This document shows, piece after piece, positions 47,440 to 59,566 of a stretch of DNA of 64,000 nucleotides. The notes beneath the pieces are model-generated. The model did no database searches, had not been told where the DNA came from, and was given only the letters and a program-made list of their open reading frames with translations. Within the stretch, counting starts at the first letter, position 1; every line of letters starts with the position of its first letter. Both the position numbers and the translations under genes were made by a program. Source of the DNA: Brevipalpus yothersi. Lineage: Eukaryota > Arthropoda > Arachnida > Trombidiformes > Tenuipalpidae. The DNA lies in the NCBI GenBank assembly GCA_003956705.1, contig QZCP01000094.1, forward strand, positions 1-64,000, written 5' to 3'.

Positions 47440-50400
47440 TCATGATAGAAACCGCGTTGGCTGTATCGAATTTTCCCAATGAATCAAATGAGGATAGTTC
47501 TCGTTCAAAACACCATTACTTGCAGCATCAGGATCTGTCATGAGATCTCTGTAGCCTTCACCTCCACTAACTATTCCATTGTTGAGCATCAGAAAAAATT
47601 TCACGGCTCCTCCAAATCCATGGAGGGAAAGCTGAGTTTTAGATAGATCGCATTTTGACGAGAAGAAAGGCAACGCGTAAGGAATGTTGAGAACCAGACC
47701 AGCTGCAGTTCCTATCCAAAGGTGGTCTTCACTTGCTTTCAAAGCTGTGATCCTTGCCAAAGAATCGAGCTCGAGATCAGTAAATGTAGGAATCAGTAGC
47801 TTTCTCAATTCAGGTCTAATATCGATTGCTAGAATTTTCTGATAAGGTTTGTTAGCTGAGATGAGTTGAATTATTTGATGTGATTGCAGTCGAATGCAAC
47901 ACCAAACACCTCCTCCTCCTGAATTGGTTAGATGTTCTACTCGAGCATTTTCAGAGTTGATTCTCAATTCAAAGACAACTCTCAGAGTTTCACATTCCAA
48001 AATATAAACACAGTTTTGGTAACCAAGCCAAATGGTATCTCCAACACTATCCATGCAGTTGATTTCGAAGTTCTGGTCAACTGATAATGGTCCACTCATT
48101 GTGGCTGCATTTTGTGTCAAGTTGTCGACTGTTATCGATCCGAATGATTTCAAGTCATCTTTAGAAGAATTTCGCATTCCATCAAATTTCTTCTTGATCT
48201 CTCCCATATTGATCAGGAAATATTCTGATGATTTTTTCAAGACACTCTCAAGTGACTCAATGAAAACGATAAAATGACCATTAGCTAAAGCGACGAAAAC
48301 TCGGTTTCTAGAGTGAACAATCTTCAAAACAGAGTGAGCTAGTTTGATCTTACCAATACAATGCACTGACTTATTTTTTCTGAACCAAATATAAATAGTC
48401 CCACCTTCACTCCCCAACCACAAGGTATCAGTATTAGTGTATCGAGGAAGAAAAAAGTTCGTATCCACAGTAGTATTTGCAATATCTGTAACGAGGGGTA
48501 TATTTTGAGTAGATACCTCTTTGAAAGATTTAAATGGTGAAGTTTGAGGAGTCTCTTGTCGGCTGAACAATCCAGCATCACTACTTCCAGTAAGATCAAA
48601 TGCAAATTTTCCACCGAAGGAAAAGAAGGGTGTAGAGCTGAATTTCCATTCCGCTTTCTTATCATTTCTCGTGATATTTTCATGGATATCATTGGAATCT
48701 TCAACAGCAAAAATAGACTTATTGGAGGCACTGTTTGAATCGAAAAATTTCTCTGATGATGTTGATTCATTCGTAGTATGATCAATCAGTGGTCTAGTCT
48801 CAGAATTTTCAGTTCGTTTGAGGGTGTTTTCTTGTGGATCTATCGTTGGAGTAGAATTTTCCCTAATTCTCTCAGGGAATTCTTTGCTCTTCTCAGAGGT
48901 AGGATTGTCAGCTGTTGTTTGACTGAATGTAACTGTTGTGCTAGAATGCTGGCTTGAGAGTGAATTACTGTTTGGATTGATGATTTCTGCTTTATCAGAG
49001 GCTGGACTACAATTTATTGTAGTTGGGTGATCCATGTTAACTGGAGGAGAATAACATATTGATTGAAATTAGAATAACTTCACTAACAGGAAGTGGAAAT
49101 TTCTCTTTGTTCGGGAAGACAGTTAGAAAGTATAATTGGAGATCTGACTTCCGATTACAAAGAAGCGAATTCAATTGCATTGAATGAGAAAGATAATGGA
49201 AAATCAAATAACTACTGTATATGTATATGCACTGAAGATTTACAGAAACAGTGAAAAAATGGTAAAGTCTACTCAATACTTACAAGTTGATGGTCTTGTT
49301 GAATTATACTCGTTTTCAGAGCTTGATTCATTGATGCTAGATTGCTCATACTGGAATTTCACAGACTTGATGTTGGTCATATCGATTTTGCTGACCTCCG
49401 TAGAAAAAGATCCCCAGATAGGAATGGATGCCATACATAAAATACGTCCTGGGTTAGAAAACGAATTCTCCACCCACTTTTTTGATTCTTCTGCTGGGTT
49501 CACCAACATAATCTGGCTGCATGATGATTTTTCAACACAGATCCAAGCGGTTTTTGAGAAATCAAGAGACGTTGCGCACAGGATTTTCGATTCATACATG
49601 GTATCCACTAGTCTGCAGTACAGTGGTGACTGTTTATTTTTCATGAGGATTGGCTTGAAATCCATGAGTGGATCTGGAGCACGCTTCGAGTCAACAGCCC
49701 AGTTAGAAGATTTTTCTCCAACTTCGCAGTATAAGCTGTTGGCCATTAATTTCATGAAATCTGTTTCAGTGTTGGGAATGATTTTTTTCACAACCTCGGC
49801 ATCAACTCCAACCTCTTGGCTTTCGTAGATCGAATTTTTGTGGGCATTCACCGTAAATTTCAGGTTGTATTCCTCATCTTCATTTTCATTACCTGATATG
49901 GTGACTCTTATTTGATACAATCCAGGCTGTGGCGGGATAAAATGTACCTCAAAGATATTATTCCTTCCATCTGATACTTTGAGTGGGATATTTGTAAACT
50001 CATCTGGTCCGAACAAGGTTGCATGGATGCAATTGGAATTATGTTCATGTCTCTTTATGAAAGAATCAGAAGTCAATATGGTCATCAAAGTACGCATCTG
50101 GGCAAAACACTTTCCTATTATCAATCCACTCAACGAGGCTGAAGTTTCACTTGTCCGAATTGTGCCACAATTTTCAATAGCTCTCTGAATACTTTCTATC
50201 CTATTTTCGGCAAGATGGATAGAACAATTTGTTCGCGGATTTAGCAAACCTTTCATCGATTTCGTTCTATTCCGGAGATCTTCAATTTTTTCCTTCATTT
50301 CACCATCAGCCGCTCGATACTGAAATTTCTTAAATTCAGTTGTTACTTTGGCTTTTTCATTTTCGATCAATTGCAACTGATCTTGTAGAATTTCAACCTT

Positions 50401-51413
50401 ATTCTTTCTCATTTCGCGCGCGAGCGTTAATAGTTCTTTGTGCCGCTTATCGACCAAACTGTTGATTTTGCCAAAAATCAGATCGATTTCCTCAAGAACA
50501 GTTCCACTATTTTGTTCAACGTTCTCAATCATGAGAGCTACAAGTTTATGAGCTTCATCCAACTCTGAGATCCATTTATCAGCTTTATCAGACAGTTTCT
50601 TCGGTACTTCTTTAATAGCTTTGATGGCAGAGATAATCTGAAATAAATGAAGTGGTTGACGGTTAATGAGTCATTTCCTCGTGGATGTCGAGATAAAATC
50701 AGTCTGGGCAATGAATGTAAGCTGATAATTGTTATTCACTGATATTGTGAGTGGATATGAAAACTGTTAGGAAGCTAGCAACGAGGATCTTCAAAACTGA
50801 AAGCAAGAAGTGATGTTCCAGCGAGCAATTATGGAAATGTTTTGAAAGAAATGTGAATCCATAGTTCAAATGAATAGATGAGAAGTTTCGATTGTGTCAA
50901 TCAGTATGAAAGGAGAGATGGAAATTGATGGGATTAAACAGTGAGTCGAGAGACTCCAGAGTTCATTTCACTTACCGAATGATTAGGCTCTGGTTGATTA
51001 GCGTTGCTGTGTGATTCCTTGTCACAAAGATCACAAAATAAGGAATCACAAGTCTCACAGTATCGTGGTTCTTGATGAGGATGTTTTGGACATTCCGTTA
51101 CAAGTTCATGATCATCCAATAGGTCGAGTAATTGAATGAGAAGAGGATTGGAAGGAAATTCTGACACACCTTTCGCAGGAATTTCCACCTTTTCACGACA
51201 TATTGGACAAGAAAATGATTGATCAAAGACACTCGATGATTGAGAGCAAATGCTTTCGAGACACTGCTTACAGATGGAATGATAACCGTAACATTTCAAC
51301 ACTTTGGGTAAACGAAGAGATCGATCGTACACTTCCAAGCAAGATGCACAAGTTAAATGGTTTTGGCTCAGTTTATCACAATCAATAGATACTTTCTCTT
51401 TCAGTGTAACCAT
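47440..51413 (-). CDS. U13: class B RING - B-box2 - coiled-coil - filamin - JIP propeller with FG-like insert
   Basis: Three exons (50976-51413, 49284-50637, 47440-49040; phases 0, 1) give 1130 aa. Start: ATG of 'MVTLKEKVSIDCDKL'. RING with 'KCYGYHSICKQC'; filamin 'GLYQIRVTIS'; propeller as in U10. It differs from other class B genes by an extra intron (49041-49283) and about 160 inserted residues in the propeller loop, beginning 'NMDHPTTINCSPAS' and ending 'GLFSRQ', directly before the shared 'ETPQTSPF'. The insert is Ser/Thr/Asn-rich with FG-type motifs and resembles the Nup98-like gene at 20.2-21.0 kb. The frame is open throughout. The start of exon 3 depends on acceptor TTCTCCTCCAG at 49041-49051, and the phase fits exactly. 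Confidence 0.8.
48556..49040 (-). other. Nup98-like FG insert within U13 exon
   Basis: The insert contains 'NPNSNSLSSQHSST', 'TVTFSQTTADNP' and 'STPFFSFGG', 'GLFSRQ'. The Nup98-like gene has 'NTNSNSLFNQRFST', 'QTAFGQPATTANAP', 'STPSFGG' and 'GLFDQ'. The shared order of Asn, Ser, Phe and Gln over about 27 residues is hard to explain by composition alone. The GLEBS motif is not present. Confidence 0.65.
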
Positions 51414-53010
51414 GTTCAAACTGAATGTTTTGATTTGGATTCAAGTGCTAATGGCAAGAACGAGATTAAATGAAATGGGCATTAGTAAACACCAAGAGTG
51501 AGAAGTTTTAATGAGGAAGTTGAAAACGTCACAGCATGAAAAATGCTAGTTGATCTCTATGACAAGTAAGTTACAAGCAAAGAAGAGAAAAAAGTCATGT
51601 TTCCGCTCTTGGGATACTTGAGGCTACATAACAAATGGCTCCGTCCAATCAGGAGTATTGGGACTGATTGAAAAGAATGTCAGTTGGAAAAGTGTGATCA
51701 AATGAGAGAGCAAGAAGAATTAAGATGGTGGATTTGCTATGGATGTAAGAGTTGCTATCAAAGACGATAAGTTACTCAACGAACCCAGGAAAATCGATTA
51801 GTGCAATAGCAATCAGAACTGTCGGTTGAAGGTTGATAATATGATATTTATGTTTATATTTAACCTCTTCTGCTCGTAAAGGATACATCTTTAATTTTGG
51901 AAGCTGTTAGTTAAACTCGTCTCTCCTTTGTGGTCTTCTCTGGGATTTTCGTGCTCTCTGTTAGATTAGATTAGAAAGACGACCCTTGAGTAGATGATCG
52001 AACTCGTTTCAGTCTTGAAACTTTGTAGAGTATTTCGAGATCTCATAAATTCCACTGTTGCTGGAAATTATATGAGTTCATAAGTAATTGAGTTTATCTG
52101 ATAACGGAACGTTGGTTAAAACTTGTCTCAGTTTCATGATCAACTTTTTTTAGTCGCTCTGTAAAACTACCGGAAGTCATCATGCCTGAGTCATGATACT
52201 GATGAAGGGCAGAATGATGTTCACTGGCTTGAATGCTGGAATAGACGTAGATGAGTCAGAATACCCTTTCGTCTGTCTTTTTTATCCCTCTCCTGTTTTA
52301 ATTAAGCAAAACTTTATTCTGAAGCTTAGTTTGCAAGCCACCGAAAAAATTTCTCTATCACCGAAAGTCTCGAAAGTCTCGTTCATGGGTGACCAACAAG
52401 GGAAGTCATCTTATACAAGTTCGGTTAGATTTGAGTCTGACTTTCAACCCATCAAGTTGCAATTTAATGGCCAGTATGAGAGGCAAAGCCCAAAAGAGAG
52501 AGTAAAATTATCTATTTCAGGTCAGAGAAAAGTGAAGAGAAAGAAAGAAGAGAGAGAGAATTCCTTCTTCAAATGACTTCTTGTGGTGAACGCTGTTATT
52601 CATGAAATATCAATAGAAACGCTCGATATCGATTGAATGAACAAAAGTGTGTAATTGTGAAAAAAGAATTTCTGATCCATAAAATAACTTTATACCTTTA
52701 TAAATCTCTAACTGCATAAAAAAATAGTTGACCATCTGATATGCTATTGTTAACTCGAGCTTATTTTCTTGAACCAACAATGAACTGTTAATTTGCATGG
52801 GTTGATTCACCAAATAGCTCAATTAACACTAACACTTGTGTATACCTATCGTAGTCATATCACATCAGAGGCAAACTTTGTTCATCGATATGATCATTTT
52901 TATGTTTACAAATAATTTTGGCTTCGAGGTAGGGTTTCAAGTGAAAGAAACGGAGGTGTGAAGTTGAGACTCAGAAGCATTACATTTATGATGATAATTA
53001 TGACAATTTG
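51414..53010. repeat. Class B 5'-flank block, copy 4
   Basis: It aligns with 32620-34110 over most of its length and with 8864-10140 in its first kilobase. Like copy 3, it lacks the MITE. The plus-strand frame 52193-52576 is part of this block. Confidence 0.6.
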
Positions 53011-53642
53011 TTTTTGTTGCTTACCTACCTGGTATTTAATTGTATGGTGTGGTGATCTTTCACTATATAATTAACACATGAAGGCTTGGCTACAGCACTG
53101 TATATTTGCTGTTTTAGTTTTTGACATCCAAAAAGTACATACAAAATGACATACCAAGTAGTCAAGCCTTGATTGAACCGCTCAATCTGATGAGTTAAGG
53201 GCTACAACTCGAAAAACTAGGAGCTGGAGATATCGAGACCATCATTCGCTGAAATTTTCCAATCTGATTATTTTGAATTTGGGACACAACCATTTCTATG
53301 GTCAGTCGAATTGAAAATTCTTTCAAGCTTCCAGGAAGTCATCGGCAAAATACAGCTGGTCTGTTGAATGTGTTCGAGATGGGAAACAACGCATGAAGAA
53401 TACACGATAAATACGATTCATGTGAAACTCGTAGATGAAACAAATGGAATAGTAAGTCTGCTTCTTCCTGTTCAAAGCATAAGCTTGGTCGATCAGATGG
53501 TCTTTTCTGCTCAACTCAATTTAACAATAAGTGTTGTTTAACATCATCATTGAGTGATGAATTCTGTGCTACTCATGTCTTAGGTAACAGACAAAGTAAA
53601 TAGGCAATGAGGTGGATTAGATCACATTTAATTGAGTTGAAA
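53011..53642. other. Intergenic, nothing recognised
   Basis: AT-rich sequence between the repeat block and the U14 stop. A variant ATTAAA at 53627-53632 is too close to the stop to be convincing as a poly(A) signal. Confidence 0.4.
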
Positions 53643-56600
53643 CTAGTTGAATTTGATCGCTTTTTCATCCAATTTTTCATCAAAAGAATTGAGTCCCTTT
53701 TTCCTTTCTTCCCAGACAAGGACATGAGAGCGATTTTCATCAAAAATACAATTTGCTCCAGAATCTGGATCGATTAGAAGGTCTCTGTAACCTTGACCTA
53801 CACTGATCATTCGATCTTTGAGCTGTAGAAAGAACTTTACTGCCCCTCCAAATCCATGAAGAGAAAGCTGGGCCTGAGATAAATCGCATTTTGGAGGGGA
53901 GGTGAATTCGAAGGGAATACATAGGATTATACCAGCTGTTGTCCCTACCCAAAGATGGCCATTGCTTGCTTTCAAAGCTGTGATTCTTGCAAGAGAATCG
54001 AGTTCAAAGTCAGTTAGCGATGGAATCAACATTCTCTTCAGGTCAGGTCGGATATCGATTGATAAAACTTTATCATATGGTTCAGAGGCTGAGAAGAGGT
54101 GAATCATTTGATTCGATTGAGGATGACAGCTACACCAGACACCTCCTTCCGTAGCAGTTAATATTTCAATTCGAGTGGTTTCATCGTTCATTCTGAATTG
54201 GGAGATGATTTTCAAAGTATCACAATCTATAACATGAATTGAGTCTCGGTAAGCAAGCCAAATGGAGGCTCCTACCGCCTCCATGCAAGTTGTATTGAAG
54301 GTTTTGGCCATCTATGGTTCCCCTTTTGATGACATCGTATTTTCTAGAATCTCAATGGATAACGATGTTGACGATGCTGCTTCATTGGCACAAGAAACGT
54401 TTCCTGTTTCTGGACTCGTCTCACTCACATCGATCAAATAATATTCAGAAAAGTTCCAACACAAATTTTCTTGTGATCTGATGAAGATGCAACACTGACC
54501 ATTGGCTAAAGTAATGAAAACTTTTCCTCTGAAATGCATTATATGGTGAACAGAATCCGGAAGTTTCATCTTCATAGAGCTATATACACTCTGATCTTCA
54601 GCCGAGACAATATAGACGGTTCCATCATCACATCCAAGCCATACGGTTCGAAGGGTTTGAACAATTGGATCTTTCTCGCCTATGGACTCTGTGGAAGTCA
54701 GTGAAGAATCTTGCTCAGTTGATGATGCCACTAAATTTGAGTTCTCAGGACATTCAATGGATATGATTGTTGAAGCTTCTCTACCAACTGGAGTTACTTC
54801 CTTGGCATCCTGATTTGAAGGTGGTTCGTCTCCCCTTTTCACCACATTAGTTCCATCAAGAAATGAAAAGCCGTCGAAGAGTGAAGCGCTAGTGGCCGCT
54901 ACAAAATTAATTGAGAACGGAGGGAATGAATTGAATCATCTGATATGCATTGGATAAAATTGCATGGATTCCAGGGCTAAGGGGATTTCACTAAAAAATT
55001 CTTCATCATGCATAGTCGTATTTTGAATCAAACTGAATAAAATGAATGAACAAACCTTGTTTCTCAAGAGAAACGTAATCAGTATCTTCCAAGAAATCCT
55101 CGCTTATTGGAATGATGACGAAATGAAGAAAATCGATCAGAATTATTTGACACGGTATTATTATAGTATTATACTATGTATCAATACCAAATCAATGCTT
55201 ACCTAACTCCTTGTGGTACATCTGTAGATACCCAAACTTCCAAAATAATTGAATCATCTTTGATAAAACCTTTTTCTGGGTCTATAATATCATTCCAATT
55301 TGCAAAATCTGAGAATCCCCAAGCTTGATGATCCTCCGTAAAAACATTCGCTTGACCAAAATTTTCTGTCAATGGTTTATCCCCATTTTGACGTATCAAT
55401 CTGAATTCAGCCTCAGCTTTACATGACCAAGTTGAGAACTCGGGGCAACCATCACATACAAGATATACTTCTAAAGTTCTGGATGACCCAAAACCTGATG
55501 GGTATGTTTCTATTCGCCTGATTTTAATCAAAAAGATAGATTAACAGATTGATTAATCAATTTGAACCATTCATTCAAGTTTCACTTCGAGGGAGAAATT
55601 CGAACATGTACTCACCATGGCAAATTGTGGACATAAGAAGGAGCACTGAGCACAGAGTTCTCCATTTGGCTGAAATTTTCGATCTTGTGTCTGAACGTAG
55701 CTTCAGATCGAACTTTGTTTATTGAAATATCTTCTTTTATGAAGCATTCAGTCTGGAATTTTGCAACAGAGATATCGATTTGACTACATTCTGGTGAGAG
55801 ATCATAACCAGGTACCAATTCGATACAATTAAGTTCGCCTGAGAGAGAGAACATATCAGATATCCAATCATCTTCTTTCCCTTCCAAATTCATCTTGTGA
55901 ACTGAGTTAACCCCGCAAACCCAAGGGGTCTGAGAGAAATCAAGAGTTGCCACGCAATCAATTTCCATATCGAATCTGGCACTCAGTAAGCGACAGTATA
56001 GTGGTTCGAAAGGTGGAGCAGGTTCTGTATCACAAGTCCACCCAGATGAACAGATTCTGATGTCTTTTTTATTCATCGTTAGTCTCACAAATTCCATATA
56101 ATAAACGTAATCTTGAAAACTTTCACAATTATTTTTGATGTCATTACTATAAATGGAATTTTCGTAATTTTTCACCTCGAGCTTCAAGGGATAATTTTTG
56201 ATCGGACAACCAAAAATAGTCACTGCCAAGTGATACGTGCCAGATTTTAAAATGGTCAAATCTCCTTCATAACTCCCATCTTCTTTTTCCTCAAATTCAT
56301 CCAATTTGAAAGTTCCTAAATCATCATTTTCTGGGTCTGATATAGTTGCAATAATGACATCTTGATTATTCTCAAAGTAGTAATTACCAGAAAAATCTCT
56401 GGTGGTAATAGTCATGGAAGTACGCATTAGAGCATAACAATTGCCAATTTTCGCTTCACACAGAGAGGGTGATGTTTTGCTTGTTTTCAAGCCACCGCAC
56501 AGCTCAATATCTTTCTCAATCCTCTCAACCACCCATTTCTTCTCGATAAAACGCAAGAAACAATTTTCTCTCGGATTAAGCGATTCTTTCTTCGATTCTA

Positions 56601-57509
56601 CACTCTCGTGGAGCTCCTCTATCTTTTTCTTCACTTCACCAACACTTCCTTGATGTTTGAATCTTTTGAACTCAGCTGTAACTTTTGCTCTTTCATTTAT
56701 GATCCATTGTCTCTGATCGTGAAAAATTCGAAGCTTCTCGTCTCGAGTATCTTTTATAGTAGATAAAATTTGGCATGAACGCTTATCCAATAGATCACTT
56801 AGTCTCTTGAAAAATGAACTGGCTTCGTCCAAAATGTCCTCACTCTTTATCTTGACATTCTCTTCCAGAGAGGCAAGCATTTCATCTGCGTGATCTAGTT
56901 TGGAGATCCATCTATGAGTTTCATCATTTAACGTTTCGGATTTTCGTTTTATAGCATTAGAAAACCGCCAAGCCTGGGAAATGGGAAGCAATTTTCAGAA
57001 AAACTCACTAACAATTAAACTGCTAAGGAAAGAAAGGTCATAAGGAACGAGAGTGTTCAAAAAAAGTTCAAACTCACAGAATGCCCAGGTTTGGGTAGAT
57101 TGCCATCGCAGTGAGATTTATCATCACACGAGCCACAGAATAGAGCATCACAAAGTTCACAGTATAATAATTCCTCGAGAGGATGCTTGGAGCATTCTGG
57201 GATCATCTCACGACTGTCTATTCGATCAAGCACCCGATTAAGATAAGGATCTGTTAGAAATCCTGAAACACCTCCTCTTGGGATGTTTATTTTTCTGCGA
57301 CACATTGGACAATGAAATGATCCCTTCGAAGCAGCTACTTGTCGAGTACAGATGTCTTCAAGACACTTTGAACAAATGGAATGGCAGCGGCTCAACAACT
57401 TTGGTAAACGGTCTGATTGGTTATATGTTTCCGAGCAAATCGGACATGTCAAATCAGTTTTGATTAACTCATCACAATCAAACAATACCTTCTCCTTGAA
57501 TGTGAACAT
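53643..57509 (-). pseudogene. U14: class A gene with one in-frame TAG
   Basis: Five exons with the class A pattern (57078-57509, 55616-56973, 55203-55517, 55056-55102, 53643-54898) add up to 1136 in-frame codons, interrupted by TAG at 54312-54314 (codon 913). Paralogues have a sense codon in the aligned stretch ('SAQQNLTISCMEA' in U9; here 'P', stop, 'MAKTFNTTCMEA'). Upstream of the stop everything is intact: RING ('CPIC', 'SRCHSICSKC'), B-box2, coiled coil, filamin, first propeller part, MATH ('RSEATFRHKIENFS', 'VHNLPW', 'HQAWGFSDFANW') and the Cys-box-like 'AATSASLFDGFSF'. Downstream the propeller stays open for 222 codons. It is a young pseudogene, a 912-aa protein lacking most of the propeller, or a sequencing error. 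Confidence 0.75.
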
Positions 57510-58199
57510 TTTCAAACACGTTGGATGGCTACTTGGTCATTAATCATCAGTCAAAGAACTAGATCATCCAGAAAATAATCTAAAATCAAAAGTAGAGTTT
57601 GATGAGATGAAACACACATGAAAAAATGCACATGACGGTTATTATTGTTTGGAAATTTCAAACTGAAATAACGATTAAGCCATTGAAGCGCACTCTCCAC
57701 TTGCTTGCGTATTTTTTCAAAAAACTTTTTTGAACCCGAAAGGCAAAGTTCTTGAGTGGTTAAAGTTCATCCAAATAAATGAGGAAACGTTACCCAATAC
57801 TATCCTCATCATGGATTGGATTGTCTTGATCTCTTATCAATCAATTATGCTCAGCAAATGAAAATATCTCTTGGTCTACTAGAGTGCTATTGTTTTTTAT
57901 TGATTTGGAGAGGCTCAATTTTAACTATTTTCAGGAGCTTTCATGCTCTTCAAGTGGTTTTATTCCCTTTCCTTTAAACTTTCACTCTGAGATGAAACTT
58001 CTGACCTTCACAAGTTTTTTCCTCTTGGAAACTCTTTTCTCTCCATTGAAAACATTTCATTAGCCCTCCTCTCCAATGAACTCAGAGCTCGACCTTTTTG
58101 CATCCGAAACAATCAACGATAAATGATGCTTATTAACTTCCCTCATACCTTTTTCTGTATCGAAGAAGGTCACAGAAATGAGACTCCTGCTGTTTGACT
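57510..58199. other. Intergenic upstream of U14
   Basis: No gene recognised. Confidence 0.45.
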
Positions 58200-58910
58200 G
58201 AATCTTCAATATAATGAGATTTATCTTCAGTCACAAATCAAAGCATCGCAAGGTCCACAATTATGTGGTTTTTCGAGTGAATATTTGGGACATTCTGGTG
58301 TAACTTCACGGTGGTCTATTTGATCGAGGGTCCGATCGAAGTAAAGGTTGGTTTGAAATCTCATCATACCTCCTGCAGGGATATTTATTTCTCTATGAAA
58401 TATTGCTTAAGGAAACGAGCGTTTGGAAACAGTTTCCAGTGTTGTGAAAATGCCTTCAAGTCACTTTAGATCTAGAATGACATCAATTCAAAAATTTCGG
58501 TTGGCTGGTCATATTTTTCCAAACAAATAGGACAAGTTGAATCTGTTTTCACTAATTGATAACAATCGAAGTAGATTTTCTCTTTCTCGTTTGAACATTT
58601 CTCAACTAAAACTGAACAATCAAAGGACTATTCGAGCGATAAATTCAGAAGAAAGCAGTCAGATTAGAACATATCTAGGTCCAAAGAAGCCTGAATCTGA
58701 ATTTCTCTCATTCAATAGTCTCGATAAACGGTGAGATTGGTCATGTTTCCCGAAAACTTGTACAAGTTGAATTCTGCTAGCTCAACTCATCATCTGAAAA
58801 AACTTTCTCTTTAATGCTCAGAAGCTTTCTAGAAACTGCTCACAAAGGGGATGATTACCATAACATGAGTAGTAAATTACTGACAAGATTCAAGACACTG
58901 ATTAGGGCAA
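58200..58910 (-). pseudogene. Two degenerate RING/B-box exon remnants
   Basis: 58205-58610 follows the class A exon 1 from B-box back to the start: the minus strand begins 'MFKRERE' near 58600 and then shifts frame, while the B-box segment matches 'CPKYSLEKPHNCGPC'-like sequence. A second, shorter scrap at 58740-58870 resembles a RING start and the HSIC region. Both are riddled with indels. Confidence 0.55.
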
Positions 58911-59494
58911 TAAGAAGCAAAGCTGATGGTAAAGTAGACATAAATAAGCATCCAATTACTCTTTACTAAATTTTATCTTTGCTACATTCAGAGAATTAAT
59001 TTTTCAGCTAGCGGGAACTGATAGTTACCATCAATCCTTCCTCTTGAGTAAACCGGGAATATTCATGCTCTCTCTCGAATGGGAATTGAATGATGATTTT
59101 ACAGTCAAGAGTCAATCATTCAATCATTTTCAAAACTCCATGGGTGCTTCTAGATATCAAAAATTTCACTAATACTTCTTACACCGCTTACAGATGGAAT
59201 GACTAGAATTGAAAAATATCAATAGGCTATAAGATGGAGTGAAAGAAGATTGGGTGAGCTTGCAAGAAAATTTTTCCAAGAGTACTGACTACTTATCAAG
59301 AAAAAAAGAAAAGAAAGTAAACTGTCGAATCATACTTCAGGAAGTTTTTTGAGCATTCGTTCATAAATTCAGTTACGTTTGGCTCGTTTCGAGGATTTTA
59401 GGACCAGTTAAGTATCTGCAGACGAATCAGAATGATTGATTTATGACAATTATCTGATGAACAGAAATGGCCAGAGATAAGGTACAAACCGCAG
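58911..59494. other. Intergenic, 3' flank of U15
   Basis: 59290-59490 is shared with the 3' flank of U12 (about 42150-42345). A scrap near 59180-59200 resembles the RING 'HSIC' region. Otherwise I see nothing. Confidence 0.4.
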
Positions 59495-59500
59495 TTTATT
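59495..59500 (-). terminator. Poly(A) signal AATAAA of U15
   Basis: AATAAA on the minus strand about 67 nt beyond the U15 propeller stop, retained even though the unit appears disrupted. Confidence 0.5.
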
Positions 59501-59566
59501 GGATTCATTGGGTTTCGTTTTGTCTTAAAAAATGATTAAAAATATTAGGATATTAGGGTATTCACT

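Noticed and set aside
54312..54845. Treating the two halves of the U14 last exon as separate genes
   Set aside because: Both halves are in one frame, continuous with paralogues, and separated only by a TAG.
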